From Halichondria panicea (lineage: Eukaryota > Porifera > Demospongiae > Suberitida > Halichondriidae), in contig NC_087388.1 of assembly GCF_963675165.1 (NCBI RefSeq), positions 2,768,800-2,832,799 on the forward strand: a DNA stretch of 64,000 bases, written 5' to 3'. The translations under genes and the position numbers were made by a program. A model generated the notes under the pieces. The model worked only from the letters and a program-made list of their open reading frames with translations, had not been told where the DNA came from and ran no database searches. Positions 46,156 to 57,000 of the stretch are shown piece by piece. Each line of letters begins with the position of its first letter. Position 1 is the stretch's first letter.

Positions 46156-46208
46156 TTTGATTCTGTAATAGAGCTCTAATTATAGTTTGATGCTGTAGTT
46201 TTCGAATT

Positions 46209-46214
46209 AATAAA
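46209..46214 (+). terminator. Poly(A) signal AATAAA
   Basis: Canonical hexamer 54 bp after the stop of the beta-helix membrane gene. Confidence 0.7.
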
Positions 46215-46469
46215 GTTTGCATGGACCATGCTTAGTATGGCTTGCACTTTTGTTGTATAATTATAGCTCATGCAGTAATTCTATTTTGAATTGAATAGCA
46301 GTTATACTCTTAAGATGCTTATTTTGAAAAATATAGCTCCAAGCGACTCATGAATCCCTCTCTCCTTGTGGGACCACAGAGATAATGCATGGTGATATTA
46401 TACAACTATCACTGAAAGATTTACCTATATTTCCCACAGTCATGCATGTGCATACATTAGGGTGGTTGC

Positions 46470-46516
46470 TAGCCTCGATTCCAGGTCGTATTTTAATCGG
46501 CCTTGAATCGAGGCTA
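46470..46516. mobile_element. TAGCCTCG-family minimal element (47 bp) with target duplication
   Basis: TAGCCTCGATTCCAGGTCG, a short middle, then GGCCTTGAATCGAGGCTA. Perfect 9-bp flanks GGTGGTTGC occur at 46461-46469 and 46517-46525. It is little more than the two ends. Confidence 0.9.
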
Positions 46517-46683
46517 GGTGGTTGCTATTTAGGGAGGAAATTCATGCGTAGAATAATTAAAGTGACAAAGGAACCATACTTAGCGCAGTCATGGCTAACA
46601 ACACCACCGCACTAACACCTTCCATGCAACAAGAGAAGAATTCAAGCAGCTATAATTATTCTAGTATCATTCTAGTATCATTA

Positions 46684-46731
46684 TAGCCTCGATCCCAGGA
46701 CGCACTTCTTGAAGGCCTGCGAAGGAGGCTA
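46684..46731. mobile_element. TAGCCT-family minimal element (48 bp)
   Basis: TAGCCTCGATCCCAGGACG to GCCTGCGAAGGAGGCTA. The flanks GTATCATTA and TTATCATTC match at 7 of 9. Confidence 0.65.
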
Positions 46732-47059
46732 TTATCATTCATCATTTGTTCCTCAATATCTGTCAATGAATGAATGAATGACAATGATGCCACTTAGATA
46801 CATGCATTATGTATATATAACAAAATAATTACTACAAAATTTGCTCACGCTAGCGTATAGTAAATGTGACACTGCATGTATACAATTCAAAGTGTGAGCC
46901 ACTGTTTTACGTCCTAATCTGAATCAAGAGTTCACTAATGAACTTGTCTAAAATTCATTGCACTGACAATAATATAAAATCATAACAATTATGATAAACA
47001 CCATAATAATTATAGCAGTATGATCGATGAAACTACTTTTATAGAGGTTAGGTATAGAG

Positions 47060-47836
47060 TCACATAGTCTTTTTTAGCTCTCTTGCTCCAAATATGGTGC
47101 TGCCCACTCTCACATTAGTGCTGCCTGCCTTTATTGCTTCTTCATAGTCAGCTGACATTCCCATACTCAGTTCACAGTCTTCTTCGCTCATACTCAAACT
47201 CTGACATATTTGCCTTCTAGTAGCCACTAAAGCTTCAAAGTCTGGGTTAGAACCTATTGTGTAGTCATGTCCAAATCTGCCAATTGTCATCAAACCCTTG
47301 AATTCAAGATTAAAACAGTTTTCCAGTACATGGTGAACAATCTCAGCAGTAGTATCAGGATCACACCCACTTTTGGATGCTTCACCGCTTGTGTTCACTT
47401 GTACGAACACATGTAATTTTTGTGAAGGATCAGTTTGTTTCTTTCCCCAACTGGCGTCTAAGGCTGTTGCTAAGCGATCTGAGTCAACAGTTTCCACACA
47501 CCAGATGTGAGGAATAGAGAGGACATTGTTGCACTTGTTTCTCTGCAAATGTCCGATAAAATGCCAACGAATATTTGGTAAGTCAACAAGGAGGGAGCTC
47601 GATGCTTTATCTACTAATTCTTGAACGTAATTTTCCCCAAAGTGACACTGTCCTTGCTTATATGCTTCGAGAATGTCCTGCGGAGGTTTTTTTTTACTGA
47701 CAGCAACCAAACGTACAGGGTGACTTGCAAACTTGGATGCCATGGTTACTGTAGCTTGGACTTCTCGCAGAGCTTTGCCAATGTCATGAGTGGTTCTAGC
47801 AGTGGTAGAGGAGCCTGCTGCATTTGCTTCAGCCAT
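47060..47836 (-). CDS. PLPBP: Pyridoxal phosphate homeostasis protein (YggS/PROSC family)
   Basis: A single exon of 258 codons from the ATG at 47836. Family signatures are seen in order: RLVAVSKKKP (Lys48 is the expected PLP lysine), HFGENYVQELVDK, WHFIGHLQRNK, VQVNTSGEASKSG, LMTIGRFG, SMGMSADYEEAI, GSTNVRVGSTIFG. The protein is a fold-type III PLP-binding barrel without known catalysis that buffers free PLP in cytosol and mitochondria. Length is close to the animal family (about 275). The open frame continues upstream without ATG (to about 47950), and an acceptor-like CTTCTACAG lies there, so an upstream exon adding an N-terminal extension is possible. It is transcribed away from CDAN1. Confidence 0.95.
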   Translation of the reverse strand: MAEANAAGSSTTARTTHDIGKALREVQATVTMASKFASHPVRLVAVSKKKPPQDILEAYKQGQCHFGENYVQELVDKASSSLLVDLPNIRWHFIGHLQRNKCNNVLSIPHIWCVETVDSDRLATALDASWGKKQTDPSQKLHVFVQVNTSGEASKSGCDPDTTAEIVHHVLENCFNLEFKGLMTIGRFGHDYTIGSNPDFEALVATRRQICQSLSMSEEDCELSMGMSADYEEAIKAGSTNVRVGSTIFGARELKKTM

Positions 47837-48047
47837 GTTTGTCTTGTTGTGAGGAGTCACGCCAGCCAGTGCAGTGGGACTGAAAGCAGGTAAAGATCGA
47901 CAATTGGACAACACTGTTACTAATTCATGGGTAATGATCTCTATCTGTAGAAGTGAATATTAGATAGTTCTTTATACGTACCCTTGACCTATTAATGCTC
48001 ATGGTCTTGTCATTTCATGGACATCCATTGTGAAGTACTACAGAAAT
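47837..48047. promoter_or_regulatory. Probable bidirectional promoter between PLPBP and CDAN1
   Basis: Only about 210 bp separate the two start codons, on opposite strands. No TATA box is seen. The first exon of either gene may extend into it. Confidence 0.5.
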
Positions 48048-51000
48048 ATGCTGACCTCCTTGTGCTCCAAAGAGAGGTTGGATACCAGTGATACACTGTC
48101 TCTACTTCATTGCATACAAGAAGAGTCGACGCCATTCCTCACGTCTAAGCAATCGATCACCCTAGCCCTGTCAACAGACAACCATGATTCAAGATTATTA
48201 TCTAGTAGACTCTCGCAAGACTCCAAACTCTCACCCTGTAATGCGTCATCGTTTCAGACTGAGGCGTGTGGTCACAGGAAATCTAGAGGAGGTAAGAGTA
48301 AGGACCCCAGTATGACGAAGAAGAGTAGAGGGCGGGGGAGAGGGGAATTCCCTCATGTTGAGGGTGGGGCAGTGGTGAGAAAAGAGAGAGTGTTCCTTGA
48401 TTTAAGTAATGATGACGAGTTTCCTCCAATGACACCAACAATGAAACAGCAGTGAGTTTATCTTAAAGAAATCGTAAAAAAAATCCATGTATCAATTATG
48501 TTTGTGAGACAATGTAATGTACATTCATTGGATAATTAGAGTGGTGTAATTACATCAACTATGGTGTGCATGTACATACTATACTTAAATTATAAATTTA
48601 CTTCTGTTGGTTATCAAATTGTGCAGGAAGAAGGGAAGATCCTCCAGTGGTCCTCCAAGACGTATCAAGCCCACCTCTCTCCAGTCAACCCCTCACACTG
48701 CCACACACTTCACGATTCCAACACCCTCACACCCTCACGGAGGCAACTCCCCCTGGAAGTCCAACTCCACATTCACCAAGCAGCCAGCATTCTCTTCTTG
48801 TGATGATGAGCAAAAAGTTACTCCGCCAAAGAGCCAAAACCATTCCAAGAGTGATCACCACGCTATAGATGTTTCGGCAGATTCTTTCATTTCGTCGGCC
48901 AACAAAACTCCAGATCATCTGAAAAGGCTTGAGCAGCGAATATCTGGTGCCCGAATGGATGACAGCTTAAGCTCGAAGATAAGCACACACTCCATTTTCG
49001 ATCTCACAAATTCACAAGATTCACCATCTTTAAACAGTTCTAAATCTAATCTTAACCCGACCACCACCCCTCCAATTAATATGACCCCTCGTGTCACATC
49101 ATCACCCATTTTTCCCACACTGCAAGTGTCCCGTGAAGGCGTTTCTAACGAGGAAGTGGTAGAAAAGGTTGCTTGTATGTACTCGTCTCTGATTAAAGAA
49201 GGGAGGGTGCCTAACCTGACGTCACAGATACACTTCATCATTCAGCTTCTTACCATGAGTCAGGGGAGAGCAGGAAGTCATAAGCTGCTACGTGGTGAGT
49301 CTGCATAGTTCAGTGGAATTCTTGTACATGACAATACTCCGAATTTTCCCCGCTCTTATAATATATTAATGCTATAGTAAGCTCCCATTTGTACAGTCAT
49401 GCAGTATTCAATGTTGTGCGCACAGACTCATCAGGCCTGTTTGAGTCAATCGACAACTGTGTCTACTTTGCTGTTTCTGTGCTGGACAAAATCAGAAGGT
49501 GACACAATCCTTTAAATAAATGATGAATTAAGTATAGACCACATTATTCAAGCCTCACTTGTAGATGAAGAGAGATTGATACTGACTGTTTGTACAAAGA
49601 TCAACGTATATGTACCTTGTAGCCTCCTCCTGAGCCTTGATCGAGCCACCCTCCAGCTGTTGGTCGAGAATCCGAGAGTGGAGACATTTCAACCTGGTCT
49701 AGTGTCCTTCCTCACTGAGGCTTGTCAGAACAGGAGGCAAGAGGTAAGCCAATTTTTGGTTTGGGTGTGTTTCTTGTGAAAATGAATTAGGCTAAATTCA
49801 CATGTTTTAGAGGTATAAGTTATATACGTAGAATGGAAACTCAATCTGTACTTGAGTTATATGGTATGGGTATATCGCTTACATTTGGCCATTTTGTAAG
49901 ATCTAAAACTGGGTATAGACTGGGGACAAAGTTAGCATACAGCTACATGTAGTACTACAGAGTCTATGATTATATATACTATGTCCATGCATCCACGGGT
50001 TTACATTGGTGTTGCAGTAATCTTGTCAATCCATCGAAAAACACCACGAGATCCTTCATAATTATTGTTCATACATTTATAGCAATTATAATATTGATGG
50101 GTGTGTCCGTATTAGACCCTCCAGGGTGCTCTACTACCCCTCACATCCACTCGTGTCCCATTTCTGGAAGAGCAGGATGGAAGTCGTAACTTTCCCTCCA
50201 TGAGAGCCTTCCATGCTTTCAAGAAACAGAGGGACCTCTTCTACTCTGTGTTCAGGGACTGGGAGGGCAACCATAGCAACCAGAGATGGAGTTTCCAGGA
50301 GACACAGGGTGACAAAATACGGTATGTGATGTGGTGATGATGGGTGATGTACGAGATATTTTCAATGCATGGCTACTGTAACTGTGTAAATTGACTTGTG
50401 ACAATCCAGCTCAACTCTCTCTTCAGCCCTAGATATAATGTTTGCACTTTGCACTCTGTAGGATCCTGATCAGACAGTACGGTGAAGTGTGCAGTCTCTC
50501 GCATCTGGCCAGGCTGTTCACACGGCAACTTATTGATGTAAGCCCATTGCAATCACAACATTCAATCTTATGTCGATGAGTACGTATATAATAATTATTT
50601 TGATGTAACTGATGTAACAGTATTGTCAGTGTATTCACAAGTTTTGGAATGAAAGCATAGTTGCTCCTGATATTCATATGTACATGTATAGCAATTCTTA
50701 GCTCACCGTACATAATTATATTGAAAAGTTTACTTGCTGAAATGAGTACAGAATACTATCCTATAGACTTGTAAGCATCCTTTCTCTGCTGGTGACTTGT
50801 ATAGTAGTGGTCTAGCCGGACACATCAAGAACACCGACCCGCAAAGACTCAGACGGTTTGTCATTTTTACAGATCATTCTACATGTGCTTGCTTGTAATC
50901 AATGTACATGTACTAGTCTAGTACAATAAGAGCTAGTATTCATATACGTACATGTATGCTCAAAACTAGAGTCTATAGCTATGAGTTACGTCAGGAGTAG

Positions 51001-54000
51001 ATGAATGGTTGCGCGTATGTAGTATTGAGAAACATAAAGAGTGCAGTGTAATATTATAAAACCAATTCCGTCAGACTGACAGAGCGTTTCTTCATTCCCC
51101 GTACATCTGGAACCGGCCCCTGCCCTCCTCCCTCATTCTCACCCTCAGAGGAGTTTTTCAGAGCATTCATAGTAGAGGCAGACAGGTGAGGAGAAGTTCC
51201 ATAATATAAACTGGGAGAAGAATTATATGTACATATATACACAGAATTCGAATTGAGTGTCGTCTTATGCCTATTGAGAAAGTTTCTCACTGTGTCATTC
51301 TAACTGTACTGCTTTTGTATACTAACAGAAAACAGTTAAACTTTTTTAGCAAATGTTTTGGGTGACTTTTAGACCCTTCCTTTAAATCGTTCCAAAATTC
51401 TTGGATTCACGTGCCATTATTTACCCCTATAGCCATGTATTCAACCAGCATCTGAGAGATGCACTGTACGAAGAAATGTCTAAGGTACTGTACACATCTG
51501 TTTTGTACTGCAAGCAAACAGGAAACAGTTGAATAATTATAGCTATACAGTTGTACGTACGTATAATTGTTAACATGAGTTCTGAATCCGCCTGCAGCTG
51601 CACACTTCATGCTCCTCAATTGAGACCAATGGTGTGCCTGACCTACTCCAGACACTGAGGAGTGTGGCAAAGTTCTTGGGACTGCTCGAGTTCCTCCCCT
51701 ACACACTCCCCACCATTCAATTGAACCAAGGCCGGGACATGGTACGTGTGTGTGTGTGTAAAATGAATGTTAATTGTAGGCTTCAAGCACTGTATGTGTA
51801 CCTTGAAATCTTTTTTTATGGTTTAATGAAGTTAGTGTTGTTACGGCTTATGCCGTGAAAGAGCCAAGATTTTCATACTTGTCTTGTACTAAACTTCTGT
51901 GTCTACTGTAGTACTTAATTTGATACAGCACATCTGCACCTTTGGCAAATTTATCTCCGAAGCCAAGGTCAGAGGTCATTTGTCCCTAACTGTCCCCTGG
52001 GTAGTTCAGTACATGAGTATGATGGACCCCCAAGCTGCAATGGTACCCCACTATCGTCAGTTGATAGTGACCCTCATTGACCTATACAGGTTAGTTACAT
52101 GCTACATGTATCTGTAAACTTGCTACGTATACAAAATTCTGGGATTCCTTGTCTCAAGGCTACGTACAGTCGAATACCACGTACTACCTTCTCTCAATGA
52201 GTTCATTTTTCTGTAGGGAAGTGCTAAGTGATTCTGCTTCCTTCTGTTCTGCTCAGTTCCTCATTGTCACCAGTCTCGGCTGGCTCTTTGAGGTCAGTGC
52301 ACATGATAAACCACATGTGGCACATAAATTTATCCTGATTCCATGACATCGTTTCACCTGGCTTTTACCATTCTGTTAATTTTTCCCTTGAACAGAACCC
52401 TCACATGCCAAGTGAGCTGTTTTTTGACCACCTCAGAAATTCCACCCCCCTACCAATTCATCATTCTACTGCAGACTCTGTTTGTATGGTTAGTATCCCA
52501 TGGGGCTATCATGTTAATTTACATACACAGTCTGTCTTGCAGAAAGCTTTTGCTTATTGGGGAGAGGTTGTTTGTGGCCTTTTTTAGCTCCATTGTCGGC
52601 CATACTACTCGCATGCATGTGACAGACATTGACATTAATTTAGTTACGCTTCTTTCTTTTGCAGGATTCTGAACCTCATGCAGTTACTACCAGTGTGGTG
52701 TACGCCTGCTGTCCCTACCTGAGTGTGTTTGAATGCATTCTGTTGTGAACTATTTACGTATTTGTTCACTTGCAGATGAGCTTCGATCCTTACTGACTGA
52801 GTTTGCTTCTGGGAATCACTCTCAACCAAGTGAGAATTATCTGTAACAGTTAGAACTTGATAGTTTTGAGTGCAGGTCCAATGAGAAAGATCAAACCTCT
52901 GTCGACAAGCTTCAATAAACTGGAAGACAGTGCTGCGCACAAACTGCAGGTATGTAGGATTTACACGTGAATTAGCTGTTGGAATCTGGAATTTCATTAG
53001 CTGCACTGTTCATCGTCATAGGTTCTGCTCAGAGAGAGCTTCTTTCGCGGTCACCCTCCGTACCTGAAGCAGGTGTGTGATGTCACCAGCGAAAGGGTGG
53101 TTGCCGTGGCAATTGATCACTGTACGTCAGTCATCCTGCCACGAGCCGTGTCTAGCGCCGTGTGTCAAATGGGAGAGTGGATGAAACAGAAATGGTACCA
53201 GCCAACAGTTAATTGAGTTCCTGTAGTATTGGGTTGCTGAATGAATTTTCTCTCCTAAGTTCCTGAGATAGTTGTTTGATGTGTATATTCATAATTGTAG
53301 CTACAACTTCATTGTATGTACTGTCTTCCTCCCATAGCAATGAATGGGATCCCAGTAGGTCCTTGTCAACTGTAGAACCAGTCACCAGGGTAAGTGGAAA
53401 GAGCTAGCACACACTATACACTGTGAGGTGACCTTATAGACACTTGTATACGTATATACATCATAGTGTGTAGGGTGAGGTAACCATATACATGTAGGTC
53501 TTTGTAGCAAGGAAGGGTGTATATACTCTTAATGAATAAATCCCCAATCTAGGAAGATGCTGAGAGACAAGCGCTGTGTGTTTTGGACTCCATCTACACC
53601 TCTCTTCATTCTGACATTAGTCTGTTCACAAACCAGTGAGTGGAATTTGTCATTAATGGCTCTGCTAAGTTGCTTGCTTTACGTCTGTACGTCGCCTAAA
53701 TTATTATTGAATGATAAAAGGTATTCAGTGTCTCGTTTCTCCATGCAGGCACTGTACTTCCGAACCAGTGAAGGTTCTCAATATATTACTAGCTGATTCC
53801 CCGTCATTACAGGTACCGGCACTACAAACAATGTAGCTGTCAGCGAATTAATTGACGTACGTATGTTAATTGTAGATTTTGAACAGTACCAATGCTGTGT
53901 GCTCTGAGATGGCTTTAGAGAAAATTTCCAAATGGATTGAAGAGAAAGTTAAAAGTGAGCCAAGTTAGTATTCTTCTGCATTGTGTACAGTAGAATAATT

Positions 54001-57000
54001 ACATTCTAACCTTCCCTTTTATGTTTGGGTACAAGTTTGGGTGTTAAGTTTGCATGCTAAGATGTTGTTGCCACACACCAACTTTAACACCCAACTAGCT
54101 CTATTTTGTAACTGGGTTGGTCACATTGTTTAGCATTTAGAATTACTATAGTATCTCATTACTTCATATAAGCATTTTCATTAATACTCTATACTGCCAA
54201 AACAACAATTCATGCAGTAATATAGTTTTAACATGGTATAAAAAGAGGCTCAGCAATAAATCTCTACAATCAAATCTCAACGCCCATTGCTAAGAATGTT
54301 CGAACCAAAGACTGTCTTGCTCGCTGTCCTTGTGATTTCTGTTTTGCTGGTGTGCCTGTCTCCAGCTGATGCCAGAAAGTCGAAATCAAAGTCAAAGTCT
54401 AATTCTCGATCACCCATGACACCCACTAACCCACCAGAGCCTGAGGTCGACTGTGTCTGTGTGGCCAACTTCACGGCTCAAGCTATTTTCAATCTTGGAG
54501 AATTGATATTCATGGCTCTTGGAGAATGTCTTCCAATATGTGATGCCGAACCTACTGCTCCCCCGGCTACAGTAGCACCTACGCCATTAGGTAGGAGAAA
54601 ACGACAAGAAGATATCTCCTGTGGTGGTTGTTTTTTGAGTCAGTTGGCACTTTTCGTACCTCCATCTATTCCTGAGAGTTGTTTCCAATAATTGAGAGAA
54701 GCAAGCAAGACAAAAAACTGAACTACATGTAGCATTATAGTTAGATTCTGTCTATCGAATTCATGCATGTAAAGCTATAGGTACGTACGTAGTGTTTTAA
54801 TTAAGTACACTATAGTACGTGTTTGATAATAATTACATAGTCATGTCAGTATAATCAATAATTAGCGAGTCGTTGGATTATAGATGTGATATAAATCAGT
54901 CAGTGAAATGGACCCCAGTTGCTGGTAGATGTATAGAATGCTTCTAAGCAACCATCAATTTCTTTGGATCGCTAGGGTCACGTTAGCTCGTGTCCACAAC
55001 GTCCATTTGGCTTATAAGGTGTGCATTTGTAGCCGTACGTGCATGCATTGTATGTCGTTAAAGGCGAGTCAGTCTGCACAATTAATTTATGCCGCTAATG
55101 TTATTTCTAATTTTATGGCACCCTAGTTCTAATCTGTTGCCTGTGTCAATTAAACTGTAACCGCTGTGGGTTGTTTCTACAATATTTAACACAGCAATCT
55201 ATTTATTCTCTTGCATAGATTTGTTCCATGAAGAGCTCCTAAGAAGTGTGGAGCGTGTAAGGAGGTCACTAAAGTCAGTTATGAAGGCTAGATCACAAAA
55301 TGATGGCAAGATTGTTGAGATAGGGGAAATGGATCAGTATCCAAAAAAAAAACCCGATCATTTTGGAGCTATTGAGAACTGTAGTCTTCTAGTCAAGCGA
55401 TTCGAGGTATTATAAACTAAGGTTCATAACATAATTCACGGGTGTGTTACATATGTACAAGATATTGCTCTTAAAATCTTTGTCCGGTGTTTTTGCCTCT
55501 CAGGAGTCAATAATTAGTGTTCTGAAAATGGATGGGCGATTCTCCATATCAGGTATGTTTTTACTGTTGACCTGCCAGTTCCATAAAGTATCAAAGCTCA
55601 GGTACGTAGCACAATAATAATTATTAGCTGCAAGCAGTCACGCTGGTATGGTCTCACGCTGTTCACTGTACATACTTGAATTCCTTTCAATGTAGATGTC
55701 CTTGAAGTTAATCAGCGCATTGTTGATTATTTGGAGGTTACAGCATTTGTCCTACCTGGTGTGCCACTACAAAATGTGCGTCAATCACTATGGAGCGTAC
55801 AATAATGCATGTACATGATGCTTGTACATTTATGCTTCCAATTTCAATACAAAGTGTAATAGTGTGTATCCTTATGATTGTAGTGTTTACCACCTGAATG
55901 CAAGAGACTACCCAAGCTGACAGTGAAGTTTGCTATTGATCAGAGTAAGTTGTAATGGGACGTTGCATTGATTTAATTTCCAAAATAGAACTTCCTAGAA
56001 TGCGTAATTACTGTAACCGTTGCAGTTACGAAAGGATTGTTATCAACTCGAGAGGCTGGTACTGAAACTGTGAAACTGTTTATTTCACTGTGGAAAAATA
56101 TCAAAGGTACAATACCGCGTTTAGAACTGGGTGGCTTCTCTGTAATTTATTCATAATTTTATTATACATGTAGGTCTTAAAATAGATATTCCATTCCATG
56201 ATCTACTGAGTACAGAAGCTTTTGATAAATTTATGGAACAAGAAAAGGTGAGGTTACACATACGTTGATCGTAGTGTTTTAGTGTTTGATCGCAGTATTT
56301 GTAAACATTGGCCTGTTTTACTCTCAGACTTAGTTATAAGAGTGTCGATAGTTTTGAAAAAAGATTTGCATTCCTTGGGAACCCACCCATTATATAAAAC
56401 GGGGAGCCTAAAAACCACTAAGTCATCAAGCCATCAAGTTGACAGTACACCAAAGTTGGCCCATGTTATACTGATTACTTGCTATATAATTATACGAACG
56501 TTGTGTATGTCACTATAGAGATTCATTGTAAGGATCTCAGATCCTGTAGCCTAAAATGTGTTATAATGGGTGCTGGTATTAATTTGCTAAAATACATGAG
56601 TTGATGACACATATCTACGTATGTATAATTGTACACTGATCTGTAGGTGGACATAGTTTGGCAATCCCTGGCGAGTTTTCTCACAGCAATATTGAACTCT
56701 GACCTTGTATCATCCGCCCTAATGGAAGGAATGTGGCTGTGTCAATACCTACAATTTCCTGAGGAACAGCAGCTGGTATATTAGCAATAACTTCTATAAG
56801 TGTGCCATCTGATTTGCATACCTTCTATTGAGCTACATGTATATACATGTACGTATGCAGTATGAGAAGATGCGGCATATTACTAGGCATATGGAGCACA
56901 TGTCTTACTAGTAACTTTGATTTCCTTGTTTTGTAATGTGCGATTGATAAAAGGTCTTTGATCTAATAATAGTAAACATCGTTAAGTACAGTGAATAATG

